Shown piece by piece: positions 1 to 7,875 of a DNA stretch of 46,434 nucleotides (the first letter of the stretch is position 1; every line of letters starts with the position of its first letter). The notes under the pieces are model-generated. The model was given only the letters and a program-made list of their open reading frames with translations. It was not told the origin of the DNA and did not search any database. Origin of the DNA: an uncultured bacterium (lineage in GTDB: Bacteria > Spirochaetota > Spirochaetia > Sphaerochaetales > Sphaerochaetaceae). A program made the position numbers and the translations under genes. Location: the NCBI GenBank assembly GCA_905215015.1, contig CAJMOS010000009.1:1-46434 (forward strand), given 5' to 3'.

Positions 1-74
1 TTCCATGAAACGATCTTCGCCAGACGTAATTGTACCCGCTTTAGAAGTTAAATGGCCCTCGGGGAACCGCTCAT

Positions 75-148
75 TATGCCCAGTAGGAGTCGAACCTACG
101 ACACTCTGCTTAGAAGGCAGATGCTCTATCCAACTGAGCTATGGGCAC
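75..148 (-). tRNA. tRNA-Arg (anticodon TCT)
   Basis: The minus strand folds as a complete cloverleaf. The 7-bp acceptor stem pairs 142-148 with 76-82 and closes with a G-U pair. The D stem is GCTC/GAGC, the anticodon stem TCTGC/GCAGA encloses the loop CTTCTAA, and the T arm has the TTCGACT loop. The anticodon TCT reads AGA codons. CCA is not encoded. A promoter lies directly upstream. Confidence 0.95.
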
Positions 149-159
149 ATCCGCTAGTC

Positions 160-189
160 TTTATAACGCAAAGGCCCCGAGCAATGCAA
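160..189 (-). promoter_or_regulatory. promoter for tRNA-Arg
   Basis: On the minus strand a -10 box TATAAA (160-165) is preceded, after an 18-base spacer, by a weak -35 box TTGCAT (184-189). Transcription would start a few bases before the tRNA 5' end. The -35 box lies in the loop of the terminator of the upstream gene, so terminator and promoter overlap. Confidence 0.5.
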
Positions 190-206
190 GTGCAGGGGGC
201 CTTTGC
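168..206 (-). terminator. terminator of the small membrane protein gene
   Basis: Perfect 11-bp inverted repeat GCAAAGGCCCC (168-178) and GGGGCCTTTGC (196-206) with a 17-base loop, located just after the stop of the minus-strand gene at 216. The T-tract after the stem is weak (GTTATAAAG). Confidence 0.7.
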
Positions 207-215
207 GTCTGTGAC

Positions 216-590
216 TTATTCGTTATCGGACTGTGCCGGTTTTGCCTCAACCTTTGGTTGCTCGTCGACCGGCTCGGCCTTGACTGCGACCTTTGGAGTC
301 TCTTCCGGACGGGCAGCCTTGGGAGCGGAAACCTCTTTCTGTCTGCAAGGGCCAAGCGCCTGGATGACGGCGACCGCCGAGAAGAACACCATTCCTCCAA
401 GGAACAGGAATCCGCCCGCCATCAATCTGGCAAGCTGGTAGGCTTCGCCGAAGTTGCTGCTGTAGCGGATCGTGTAGCCACCATAGTAACGGATATATTG
501 ATAGGGAACCGCACTGCCGATCATGATACCCACACCAAACAAGACAAGCAGGCTGGCGATGACCAGCATGACAATCGAACTTTTCTTCAT
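216..590 (-). CDS. small membrane protein of unknown function
   Basis: A 124-residue protein that I do not recognise. The start at 590 is chosen because AAGGAG sits just upstream of this ATG, whereas the ATG at 608 overlaps that ribosome binding site. Two hydrophobic segments are visible: one near residues 5-28 (IVMLVIASLLVLFGVGIMIG) and one near residues 56-80 (LARLMAGGFLFLGGMVFFSA). The last 40 residues are Pro-, Glu-, Lys- and Ala-rich, without an obvious fold, and probably form a cytoplasmic tail. A strong inverted repeat ends the gene before the tRNA. Role unknown; the reading frame looks genuine from its start site, membrane pattern and terminator. Confidence 0.75.
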   Translation of the reverse strand: MKKSSIVMLVIASLLVLFGVGIMIGSAVPYQYIRYYGGYTIRYSSNFGEAYQLARLMAGGFLFLGGMVFFSAVAVIQALGPCRQKEVSAPKAARPEETPKVAVKAEPVDEQPKVEAKPAQSDNE

Positions 591-657
591 TGCGTTTTCT
601 CCTTCCATCCATAAAGATACTCACGCGCAAGGAATTTGAACGTGGAGTTTTGTGTGC

Positions 658-876
658 TCAGCTGATGGTGACGTTGATCAGGTTCCCCTTGCGGGTCACC
701 CGGCTACTCTCGATGTTCGTGTCGACGGTATAGCCGTTTTCATGCTCGTTGATGCGAAGGTAGGGTTCCTCGTAACCTTGGAGACGGATGACGGCCTTCT
801 GGTGGGTGCCGCCCCACACGCACGCCAGCTCATGCTCGTCCAGCACGCGAGCTTGTCCGTTCTTCTTCCCCGCCAT
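658..876 (-). CDS. small hypothetical protein
   Basis: A 72-residue soluble protein beginning MAGKKNGQ. The start at 876 has a GGGGGGGAG ribosome binding site ten bases upstream; the ATG at 885 would touch that site. The second half alternates polar and hydrophobic residues as in a small beta fold (AVIRLQGYEEPYLRI, then GYTVDTN, ending GNLINVTIS). It lies upstream of the 216-590 gene on the same strand with a gap of 67 bases, so both may be co-transcribed. No family recognised. Confidence 0.55.
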   Translation of the reverse strand: MAGKKNGQARVLDEHELACVWGGTHQKAVIRLQGYEEPYLRINEHENGYTVDTNIESSRVTRKGNLINVTIS

Positions 877-943
877 ATGTCTCATCTCCCCCCCCTCATC
901 TTGCCAAACCAGCCCACGCCCAGGAAGTTACAGGAAAATGAGG

Positions 944-1016
944 AATTTCCCATTTCGCGGAAAGTCGGAAATTACGGGCCAAACTCATTGACATTGCCAT
1001 CCTATTCTCGGATAGT
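944..1016 (+). promoter_or_regulatory. promoter and possible operator of the potABC-like operon
   Basis: TTGACA (988-993), a 17-base spacer and GATAGT (1011-1016) form a good sigma-70-type promoter. Just upstream is an inverted repeat AATTTCC (944-950)/GGAAATT (967-973). The operon contains an XRE-type repressor gene (3920-4258), so autoregulation through this repeat is possible but only inferred. Confidence 0.6.
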
Positions 1017-1059
1017 CCAAAACTACAAGAGATCATTAGCAATTGGAGGCGTACGAACA

Positions 1060-2190
1060 GTGAACGGCGTACCAGTTTCCATCAAGGATGTCAGCAGGAC
1101 CTACGGGGATTTTACGGCTCTCGACCACGTGAACATCGAGATCAAGCAAGGCGAGTTCTTCTCCCTGCTCGGCCCTTCCGGCTGCGGGAAGACCACATTG
1201 CTGCGCATCATCGCCGGTTTTGATTTTCCTGATTCCGGCGATGTCTGTTTCGATGGCAAGAGCGTCATCCACCTTGCCGCGAACAAGCGCCAGTCCAACA
1301 CGGTCTTCCAGACCTACGCGCTCTTCCCCAACCTGACCGTCTACGAGAACATCGCATTTCCCCTCCGCGTCAGGAAGTTTCCCAAGGACCAGATCGACCA
1401 GAAGGTGCGGCAGTACGTGCACATGGTCCAACTGGACGAGCATATCGACAAGAAGCCGTCGATGCTCAGCGGTGGCCAGAAACAGCGCGTCGCAATCGCC
1501 CGGGCCCTGATCAACGAGCCGAAAGTGCTCCTGCTCGACGAGCCGCTTTCCGCCTTGGACGCCAAGTTGCGCCAGAGCCTGCTGATCGACCTGGACCGCC
1601 TTCACGACCAAGTCGGCATCACTTTCATCTTCGTGACCCACGACCAGAGCGAGGCCCTGTCGGTCAGCGACCACATCGCCGTCTTCAATCGCGGCAAGGT
1701 ACTGCAAATCGGCACTCCCTATGAAATCTACGAGGCACCGGCGACCAAGTTCGTCGCCAAGTTCATCGGAGAGACCAACTACTTTGATTGCACGATCCTC
1801 TCCTGCCAGAAGGAAGGGGACGAGTATTTGATGGAGGTTGATGTGCCCGAGCTGAAAAGCCACGTGCTGGTCACCGATTACGACCCGCAGCCAATCGGCG
1901 CCCATCAGGCCTTCACCATCCGTCCGGAGAAGGTGCGGGTGACCCTGCACGACCCGGCCGTCCATGCGGGGCAACTGATCAACTCCTTCCACGGCATCGT
2001 CGCCGAGCCCGTCTATAACGGATTCCAGTCCAAGCTGTTCGTCAAGCTGGACAATGACGGGCCGACCATCAGGGTCTTCAAGCAGCACACCACCTTTCTG
2101 GACGATGGTCCGGAAATCGAATGGAAGGACGAGGTCTTCGTCAACTGGACCGCGGCTGACGGCTATCTCGTCAAGGATCTGGACAAATGA
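1060..2190 (+). CDS. potA: PotA-like ABC transporter ATP-binding protein
   Basis: A 376-residue ATPase that would energise import of spermidine/putrescine-type cations. The GTG at 1060 is chosen because GGAGG lies 11 bases upstream and the protein then starts, as in the family, just before the first beta strand; the frame stays open further 5' but that part looks non-coding and contains the promoter. Walker A GPSGCGKTT is at about residues 38-46, the signature LSGGQKQRVAIARAL near 138, Walker B LLLDEPLSALD near 158 and the switch histidine in FVTHDQSEAL near 193. A TOBE-type C-terminal region follows. The stop overlaps the next start (ATGA), so it is co-translated with the permeases. The exact substrate is not shown by the sequence. 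Confidence 0.9.
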   Translation: MNGVPVSIKDVSRTYGDFTALDHVNIEIKQGEFFSLLGPSGCGKTTLLRIIAGFDFPDSGDVCFDGKSVIHLAANKRQSNTVFQTYALFPNLTVYENIAFPLRVRKFPKDQIDQKVRQYVHMVQLDEHIDKKPSMLSGGQKQRVAIARALINEPKVLLLDEPLSALDAKLRQSLLIDLDRLHDQVGITFIFVTHDQSEALSVSDHIAVFNRGKVLQIGTPYEIYEAPATKFVAKFIGETNYFDCTILSCQKEGDEYLMEVDVPELKSHVLVTDYDPQPIGAHQAFTIRPEKVRVTLHDPAVHAGQLINSFHGIVAEPVYNGFQSKLFVKLDNDGPTIRVFKQHTTFLDDGPEIEWKDEVFVNWTAADGYLVKDLDK

Positions 2191-3071
2191 GCGACACCAA
2201 CAAGCTGATCGACAAGGAACAGCTGAAGGGAAGCGCCTATGGGTGGCCCATGGGGCTTTGGTTCACCTTCTTCTTCACCATCCCGCTTGCCATCATCATC
2301 CTCTACAGCTTTCTCAAGCGTGGCCTGTATGGCGGCGTCGTGTGGCAGTTCTCGTTGGCCGCCTACCAAGGCATGTGCAAGGCCAGTTTCGTCAAGGTGC
2401 TTTTCCGGACCCTCTGGATCACCGCCGTCAGCACATTCCTCTGCATCACCCTCGCATTGCCTGCCGCCTACGCGATGGCGCGCAGCAAGCACCAGACGTT
2501 GCTCCTCTTCCTGGTGATCATTCCGTTCTGGACGAACAGCCTTATCCGCATCTACGCCTGGATCAGCATCCTGGCCACCGACGGCTTTCTCAACAACGTG
2601 CTGCTCCGCCTGCACCTGATCACGGAGCCACTGCACATGATCTACAACAACGGAAGCGTGATTCTGGTTCTGGTCTATATGTACATTCCCTTCGCGATCC
2701 TCCCCCTTTTCACGACCATCGACCGTTTCGACTTCTCGTTGCTCGACGCGGCGAGGGATCTGGGGTGCAGCAAGCCGCAGAGCATGTACAAGGTGTTGCT
2801 CCCCAACATCAAGAGCGGCATCACCACCGCGCTGATCTTCACCTTCATCCCGATTTTCGGCGCCTACACGGTACCGCTTCTTGTCGGCGGCAAGGACAGC
2901 ACGATGATCGGCAACATCATCGTCGACCAGGTCTCCAAGACGAGGAACTGGCCGCTTGCCAGTGCATTCAGCATGGTGCTGACGCTGATCAGCTTGATTG
3001 GCGTGTTCTGGATGCTCGGCTCCGGCAAGCGTGAAAAAGCCGAGACCAAACACAAGGAGGGAAAGAAATGA
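2187..3071 (+). CDS. potB: PotB-like ABC transporter permease
   Basis: A 294-residue inner-membrane permease with about six hydrophobic segments. The family EAA-type loop, which contacts the ATPase, is visible as LLDAARDLGCSKPQSMYKVLLPNIKSG in parts (residues about 188-215). It pairs with the PotC-like protein to form the channel of a polyamine-type importer. The start overlaps the potA stop and the stop overlaps the next start, both as ATGA. A PotB-like assignment fits the order A-B-C and the similarity to spermidine/putrescine permeases. Confidence 0.88.
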   Translation: MSDTNKLIDKEQLKGSAYGWPMGLWFTFFFTIPLAIIILYSFLKRGLYGGVVWQFSLAAYQGMCKASFVKVLFRTLWITAVSTFLCITLALPAAYAMARSKHQTLLLFLVIIPFWTNSLIRIYAWISILATDGFLNNVLLRLHLITEPLHMIYNNGSVILVLVYMYIPFAILPLFTTIDRFDFSLLDAARDLGCSKPQSMYKVLLPNIKSGITTALIFTFIPIFGAYTVPLLVGGKDSTMIGNIIVDQVSKTRNWPLASAFSMVLTLISLIGVFWMLGSGKREKAETKHKEGKK

Positions 3072-3862
3072 GGCGCAAGAACTCCCACGGCATCTCCTTT
3101 TCCCGTACCGTCCTCTGCCTGGTAATCATTTTCCTGTTCATCCCGCTCTTGGTGGTGGTGCTCTACTCGTTCAACAGCAACAAGGGGACCGAATGGGAAT
3201 CGGCAAGCTTCATCTGGTACGAGCAGCTTTTCCTGCACAGCCCACGCCTGTGGGACGCATTCGGACACAGCCTGGTCATCGCATTGACCAGCTCATTCAG
3301 CGCGGTTTTCCTTGGCTTGTTGGCAGCAATCGCCATCCGCTGGTATCGGTTCCCGGGCAAGGAATACATCATCACCATCAGTTACCTGCCGATGGTGCTT
3401 CCCGAAGTCATCGTCGGTGTCTCGATGCTGATTTTTTTCAGCGCCATCGGGATGAACCTAGGCATGCTGACCATCTACATCGCCCACACCACGTTTGACC
3501 TGCCCTTCGCGTTCATGATGATCAGCGCCCGGTTGGACGAGTTCGACTATTCCACGGTGGAGGCCGCCCACGACCTGGGCGCGACCGAGCTGCAGACCAT
3601 GACGCGCATCGTAGTGCCGAGCCTCATGCCGGGCATCCTGAGCGCGTTCATGATGTGCATCACGATGAGCCTCGAGGACTTCGTCATCACCTTCTTCGTC
3701 TCCGGACCAGGTAGCGGGACGCTTCCGCTCTACGTATACTCGATGATCCGCTACGGGGTGAGCCCGGTCATCAACTCCCTTTCCTTCATCATCATCCTCG
3801 GGACGATGGCTCTCGCCTTCTGCTTCCGCAAGTTCCTGAAGACGATTGCGGCCAGTTCTTGA
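3068..3862 (+). CDS. potC: PotC-like ABC transporter permease
   Basis: A 264-residue second permease of the polyamine-type importer. It has an N-terminal membrane segment (VLCLVIIFLFIPLLVVVLYS), about six hydrophobic segments and an EAA loop (VEAAHDLGATELQTMTRIVV, about residues 158-177). It is translationally coupled to potB. In most pot operons a periplasmic binding protein gene (potD) follows; here an XRE regulator does, and no binding protein is encoded nearby on this strand. Confidence 0.88.
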   Translation: MRRKNSHGISFSRTVLCLVIIFLFIPLLVVVLYSFNSNKGTEWESASFIWYEQLFLHSPRLWDAFGHSLVIALTSSFSAVFLGLLAAIAIRWYRFPGKEYIITISYLPMVLPEVIVGVSMLIFFSAIGMNLGMLTIYIAHTTFDLPFAFMMISARLDEFDYSTVEAAHDLGATELQTMTRIVVPSLMPGILSAFMMCITMSLEDFVITFFVSGPGSGTLPLYVYSMIRYGVSPVINSLSFIIILGTMALAFCFRKFLKTIAASS

Positions 3863-3919
3863 CGGGAAGAAGCGCATGCTTGGTACAGGAAAGGCGGTGC
3901 TTCCCGCCGGGATACAACC

Positions 3920-4258
3920 ATGAACAACAAGGAATCGCTCAGGAGGACCGCGCGGACGGTCGCCTACCTGGTCTATACGAGGGAAAGCAAGAAGCTCACC
4001 AGGGCGAAAGTGGCGGTACGTTGCGGAATCACCCAGAACATGCTGATCCGATATGAAAGCGGTTCCTCGATCCCCTCCCTTCCCCTGCTGTTCAAGTGGT
4101 GCGACGCCTTGGAGATCGAGGCCGGCAGCGTGATGGCCATCCCTCGGGACGAAATACCCGATGTGGAGACACAGGCGCGGATGATCCTTGAGCTGTACGA
4201 GGCATCCGTGCTTGGAAGCGAAGACGCCTCGGACAAGGAACAGATGTCGCTCTTCTGA
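3920..4258 (+). CDS. XRE-family helix-turn-helix regulator
   Basis: A 112-residue protein with a Cro/C1-type helix-turn-helix near residues 26-65: KLTRAKVAVRCGITQNMLIR is followed by YESGSSIPSLPLLFKWCDAL. The C-terminal 40 residues are acidic and short, with no sensor domain. It starts 57 bases after potC on the same strand, so it is probably the last gene of the operon and may control it. The gene ends three bases before the stop of the convergent deaminase gene. The ribosome binding site is weak (GGGA). Confidence 0.85.
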   Translation: MNNKESLRRTARTVAYLVYTRESKKLTRAKVAVRCGITQNMLIRYESGSSIPSLPLLFKWCDALEIEAGSVMAIPRDEIPDVETQARMILELYEASVLGSEDASDKEQMSLF

Positions 4259-4261
4259 ACC

Positions 4262-4768
4262 TTATCTCTTCCAGAAACCGAGATGGTCCTTCAGAATCGC
4301 GGCCTCGAGCTCCGGGTCGGCGACCGGACCGACAACGGTGATGGTCCGTTGCCCGTGCCGGAAGACGGTGCGGGAATCGAGCGTGAAGGTAGGGTTTTCC
4401 GGATTATCCCCGGTCAACGCGAGCAGCTTTTTCTCGTCCAGCCCGTAGACCAGTCTGCCGACCCCTGTCCAGTACATGCATCCCGCGCACATCACGCAGG
4501 GCTCAAAGGTGGTGTACAGCGTGCAGGTGGAAAGCGTCTCTTGGCTTGCCACCCTTCCCGCCTCCATCAAGGTCTTGGTTTCGGCATGCATGGCAGGACT
4601 GTCTTTCCGGTCATTTCCAAACGAGGCGATGATTCTTCCGCTCGGGTCGGCGACAATCGCCCCAAAGGGATGGTTTCCCGCGAGCATGGCCGCATGGGCC
4701 ACCTCGACACACCGGAAGAGCATCTCGCGGTCCAGCCGGGTCAGCGTTCCTTCAATTACGTTTCCCAT
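4262..4768 (-). CDS. nucleoside/guanine-type deaminase (CDA superfamily)
   Basis: A 168-residue zinc-dependent cytidine-deaminase-fold enzyme. The zinc and proton-shuttle motifs are visible: HAE in MHAETKTLMEAG and PCVMCAG about 30 residues later. The length and the sequence NHPFGAIVADPSGRII resemble small bacterial guanine deaminases and TadA-like nucleoside deaminases; conversion of guanine to xanthine is plausible but not proven. The start at 4768 is supported by GGGAGAG upstream; the frame stays open further 5' but that stretch overlaps the next gene in another frame. It lies 19 bases after the DUF4867 gene on the same strand. Purine catabolism genes occur again at 25-35 kb. Confidence 0.85.
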   Translation of the reverse strand: MGNVIEGTLTRLDREMLFRCVEVAHAAMLAGNHPFGAIVADPSGRIIASFGNDRKDSPAMHAETKTLMEAGRVASQETLSTCTLYTTFEPCVMCAGCMYWTGVGRLVYGLDEKKLLALTGDNPENPTFTLDSRTVFRHGQRTITVVGPVADPELEAAILKDHLGFWKR

Positions 4769-4787
4769 ATCCGCTCTCCCGTACCGT

Positions 4788-5411
4788 CTAGTCGCGCTGG
4801 ATGTCCAGGTTGGCGCCGACGAGACCCACATAAGCCCCATCCCTCGCCTCTGGGGCGTCTTTGTGGGCCAACAGCCATTTGTTCCGCGCCCAAAGGAGCT
4901 TGTCCTCGAAAGCGGCGGGCCTGATTGAGGGACGGTTGGTGTTGGTTCCTTGCGGGAGCACGACCACCACCCGGAAGTTCTCGGCGCAGGGCGCGTAGTG
5001 CAAGGTCGTCTCATAGATTTGCACCACCACTCCTCCAGGCACCAGGAACGCTTTGACTTTGGCGGTGTCCAGCTTGCCATCCTGGATGTCGGTCACTTTC
5101 GCGAGCAGAAGGATGAAATCCCTGGCGGAAACATTGACTTCGCTGCCGCGGTGGTACTCAAGGCAGTTGAGCTTGAAATTGGTCCCGTTGCAGTAGCCGA
5201 TCTGGATCGGCATGCCTCCATAGACCCGATCCCGCAAATCACCATACACAGGAAGGGAATCGAGCGTGGAATCGTCCGCGACGTATATCGTGCGGTCGTC
5301 CGGAGAGTCCGTCGAGTCTTCCAGTCGATTCAGAAGCTGGGTGACCTCAAGCCCTTCGATGATGGCGCCATAGGCCTTGAACGCGTTGTCCGTTACCCGA
5401 TAAATCTGCAT
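4788..5411 (-). CDS. DUF4867 family protein
   Basis: A 207-residue soluble protein beginning MQIYRVTDNAFKAYG, which I recognise as DUF4867-like. These are cupin-like, beta-rich proteins of unknown activity, often beside carbohydrate genes. The region PGGVVVQIYETTLHYAPC is consistent with a cupin strand carrying possible metal ligands (Glu, His). A ribosome binding site GGAGGA precedes the ATG. It lies upstream of the deaminase gene and is probably co-transcribed with it. Function not assigned. Confidence 0.75.
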   Translation of the reverse strand: MQIYRVTDNAFKAYGAIIEGLEVTQLLNRLEDSTDSPDDRTIYVADDSTLDSLPVYGDLRDRVYGGMPIQIGYCNGTNFKLNCLEYHRGSEVNVSARDFILLLAKVTDIQDGKLDTAKVKAFLVPGGVVVQIYETTLHYAPCAENFRVVVVLPQGTNTNRPSIRPAAFEDKLLWARNKWLLAHKDAPEARDGAYVGLVGANLDIQRD

Positions 5412-5522
5412 GCGGTTCCTCCGACCTGCATTCTACTGCAACAGAATCCCGTCCGGATAGGTGCTTTCATGGATTTTCGTGAACATCATTGACTTTTGCA
5501 GGCTGATGCACCACCTTTAGAG

Positions 5523-5544
5523 TACCCGACTTTTTGCGCGGGTA
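5523..5544 (+). promoter_or_regulatory. hairpin in the leader of the FKBP gene
   Basis: TACCCG (5523-5528) and CGGGTA (5539-5544) form a 6-bp stem with a 10-base loop directly before the ribosome binding site AAAGGA of the gene at 5557. It could influence translation or mRNA stability, but the stem is short. Confidence 0.3.
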
Positions 5545-5556
5545 AAAGGAATAACA

Positions 5557-6819
5557 ATGAATCGTATGCAGAAAGTGGGTCTGCTCGCTTTGGCCGGCGT
5601 GACCCTTTGTGGCGGACTGTTTGCCGCAGGAGCCAAGGAAAAGCAGGCTGACAGCAAGGCTGCCCGCGTATTGGAAGTGATGGATGCCTCCAGCGACTCA
5701 CCCGTGTACAACATCCGTCTGGAGGATGGTACGACGACTACCATGTTCGCCGATGGCAAGACCAATGCCAACTGGCCGGTAGGCGGCCTGTCGAGCGGCG
5801 ATTATCTCGAGGTCGTCCTGGACGATACCGGCTACGCCACCTACCTGAAGAACGTCAATATCGAGCAGGGGCTGGGGCTCACCTCCTACAACATCAGCAA
5901 GAGCGTCGTCATGAAACCCAATGACCTGGTCGGCCGTTTCAGCTACACCTATGGGTATCTGCTTCTGAAGACCCTTGCCAGCCAGGGACTCTACTTCAAC
6001 GTCAACTACTTCGTTCGAGGTTCGCTGGACGCCATCCAGGTAGCGGCGAAAAAGCCGATTACCGAGTTCTTCACCAGTGAAGAGATGAATGCCGAGCTTG
6101 AGTACTACCAGACCAACGTCTGGGCCCAAGGTCAGGCTCCCATCGCCTTCACCGGCAACGACCTTGGCGAGATCGAGTCGATTGACGACCTGGAGAAACC
6201 GACGGACGAGGTGGCCAAGTTCAGCTACGTCTACGGCTATCTGGTGACCTACAACATGGTCGGTCAGGGGCTGAACGTCAACGGCCCCTACTTCGCCTAC
6301 GGGATGATGGATGCCGGCAGAGGCGATACTCCCGTCATGACCGAGGCCGAGATGCAGGAAGCCTTCCAGACCTACCAGGCCCAGCTCGCCGAAGAAATGA
6401 GGCAGAAGAACGTTGCGGCAGCGGAAGCCTTCTTTGCCCGGAACAAGGACGCGGAGGGTGTCATCACTACTCCCAGTGGACTGCAGTATCAGGTACTAGT
6501 CGAGAGCGACGGAGCCCACCCGAATGCCGATGACGAGGTCAAGTTCCACTACCAGCTGAAGGATCTCGAGGGCAACGTGCTCCAAGACTCCAAGACGATG
6601 GGCGACGAGGCTCCCACCATGGCTGTCAACAACCTGGTCGATGGTCTCATCGAGGGAATTCCCTTGATGACGGTCGGTTCCACCTGGCGCTTCTGGCTCC
6701 CTGCGGAACTGGCATATGGCGAGTTTGGCGCCGGCGACATCGAGCCGGACCAGGCAATCCAGTTCGATATCCAACTGCTTGACATCGTGAAGGCCGAAGA
6801 ACCTGCGACAGCCAACTGA
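5557..6819 (+). CDS. exported FKBP-type peptidyl-prolyl cis-trans isomerase
   Basis: A 420-residue exported folding catalyst. An N-terminal signal (KVGLLALAGVTLCGGLFAAG) ends at a spirochaete-like AAGAKEK junction; the Cys upstream could make it a lipoprotein, but the lipobox is unconvincing. The middle has two copies of an FKBP_N-type helical module: VGRFSYTYGYLLLKTLASQG (about residues 128-147) and VAKFSYVYGYLVTYNMVGQG (about 224-243). A charged helix follows (AEEMRQKNVAAAEAFFARNK), then a C-terminal FKBP domain from about residue 310, with PSGLQYQVL, the central strand DDEVKFHYQ and ELAYGEFGAGDI, ending in FDIQLLDIV. Typical bacterial FkpA/Mip proteins have one such N-terminal module, so the duplication is unusual. 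Start from AAAGGA spacing. Confidence 0.88.
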   Translation: MNRMQKVGLLALAGVTLCGGLFAAGAKEKQADSKAARVLEVMDASSDSPVYNIRLEDGTTTTMFADGKTNANWPVGGLSSGDYLEVVLDDTGYATYLKNVNIEQGLGLTSYNISKSVVMKPNDLVGRFSYTYGYLLLKTLASQGLYFNVNYFVRGSLDAIQVAAKKPITEFFTSEEMNAELEYYQTNVWAQGQAPIAFTGNDLGEIESIDDLEKPTDEVAKFSYVYGYLVTYNMVGQGLNVNGPYFAYGMMDAGRGDTPVMTEAEMQEAFQTYQAQLAEEMRQKNVAAAEAFFARNKDAEGVITTPSGLQYQVLVESDGAHPNADDEVKFHYQLKDLEGNVLQDSKTMGDEAPTMAVNNLVDGLIEGIPLMTVGSTWRFWLPAELAYGEFGAGDIEPDQAIQFDIQLLDIVKAEEPATAN

Positions 6820-6838
6820 GAAAACCGTATTCCACGAA

Positions 6839-6873
6839 GGGGCGGCTTCCATTGCGGGAGCCGCCCTTTTTCT
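6839..6873 (+). terminator. rho-independent terminator of the FKBP gene
   Basis: GGGCGGCT (6840-6847) pairs with AGCCGCCC (6859-6866), followed by TTTTTCTT. It lies 20 bases after the stop codon. Confidence 0.92.
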
Positions 6874-6894
6874 TGCATTTCCACCCCTGGGACA

Positions 6895-6932
6895 ATGGCA
6901 GGTTTCCGGGAAATTCCGTATACTTTGCGGAA
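6895..6932 (+). promoter_or_regulatory. promoter with overlapping palindromes upstream of the Crp/Fnr-family gene
   Basis: ATGGCA (6895-6900), an 18-base spacer and TATACT (6919-6924) form a likely promoter. A perfect palindrome TTTCC-G-GGAAA (6903-6913) lies in the spacer, and TTCCG (6914-6918)/CGGAA (6928-6932) brackets the -10 box. A regulator bound here would block RNA polymerase, so autorepression is a reasonable inference. Confidence 0.6.
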
Positions 6933-6943
6933 GGGGTACTGCC

Positions 6944-7627
6944 ATGCTGTCCACATCAAATTCCGCCTTCACCGAACCACTCCACCTTCCATCCCATATC
7001 GAGACGCTTCTGCGTCAGAACAGCACAGAGCGTTTCTACCCGGCCAAGAAGGTATTCCTTGAGGCAGGAGAACTGATGGAGGCTGTCTACTACATCCGTC
7101 ATGGCCGGACCAAGCACTACATTCTGACCGATGAAGGATCGGAGAAAATCATCTATACGCTCGGAGACGGCTGGTTCTTCGGGGAAACCCCCGTCATCGT
7201 CGGCGCCCCGACCGGACTGATCAGCATGACAATGGAACCAACCGTCCTATGGGTAATCAGCCGCACCACGTATCAGAATCTCTTCGACCAACAAAAGGAA
7301 TTCCGGGACCTGATCATGGACAACATGGCCAGGAAAATGCTGATCCTCCGCCATGAGATCGAACGCATCTCCTTCGAACCAGTCAAGCAACGTATCCTTC
7401 ACCTGCTCTGCGCCACCGCCGATACCACCGAACTGATTGACGGTGCATGGTATCCCCTGCAGACCAAATACACCCAGTACGATATCGCCAATATCGTCGG
7501 CAGCGCCCGAGTGACCACCAGCAAACTGGTAGGTGAGCTCTGCGACGAGGGAAAGCTCCGCATGCTGAACCACACCACCCAAGTTTCCAAGGCATGTGTG
7601 GATGCGATTGCGAACGACGCGCAGTAA
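6944..7627 (+). CDS. Crp/Fnr-family transcriptional regulator
   Basis: A 227-residue regulator. A cyclic-nucleotide-binding-type beta barrel spans about residues 25-130 (PAKKVFLEAGELMEAVYYIR, then LGDGWFFGETPVIVG), a long dimer helix covers about 128-152, and a winged helix-turn-helix covers about 165-215 (TQYDIANIVGSARVTTSKLV). There is no N-terminal Cys cluster, so it is not an oxygen-sensing Fnr; the ligand is unknown. GGAAGGGG precedes the ATG. It converges on the TRAP-transporter operon (ends at 7627 and 7876) and may control it, but there is no direct evidence. Confidence 0.9.
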   Translation: MLSTSNSAFTEPLHLPSHIETLLRQNSTERFYPAKKVFLEAGELMEAVYYIRHGRTKHYILTDEGSEKIIYTLGDGWFFGETPVIVGAPTGLISMTMEPTVLWVISRTTYQNLFDQQKEFRDLIMDNMARKMLILRHEIERISFEPVKQRILHLLCATADTTELIDGAWYPLQTKYTQYDIANIVGSARVTTSKLVGELCDEGKLRMLNHTTQVSKACVDAIANDAQ

Positions 7628-7794
7628 ACGCCTCGGTGCCAAAGACCTTGGAATGGCAAGCCAGGCCGACGGTATGTCCTGTGGAGGAATGCGATGGCCA
7701 GGGGGATGTCTTGTCCACGTGCAGGGCTCCTTTCTCCCGGAGCTCCGGAAACAAGCTGATGGTGGCTGTGATGATGTAACAGACGAAGTACGGC

Positions 7795-7817
7795 GGAAAA
7801 GAAAAGAAGGCTTTTCC
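7795..7817. other. small inverted repeat in the 7628-7841 gap
   Basis: GGAAAAG (7795-7801) and CTTTTCC (7811-7817) can form a 7-bp stem. No T-tract follows on the plus strand, so a terminator role for the Crp/Fnr-family gene is uncertain. The rest of the roughly 210-base gap shows no convincing gene. Confidence 0.3.
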
Positions 7818-7833
7818 AAAGGGAATATCGGGA

Positions 7834-7869
7834 CTTGGAAAACGGGGCCACCCGGATGGATGGCCCCGT
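7834..7869 (-). terminator. terminator of the TRAP operon
   Basis: On the minus strand ACGGGGCCA pairs with TGGCCCCGT (plus 7861-7869 and 7842-7850), followed by TTTTCC. It is directly after the stop of the TRAP permease gene. Confidence 0.88.
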
Positions 7870-7875
7870 CATGCA

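Noticed and set aside
652..1059. N-terminal extension of the PotA-like protein
   Set aside because: The added sequence has no family similarity and covers the promoter and the opposite-strand small gene. A GTG with GGAGG at 1060 gives the usual length.
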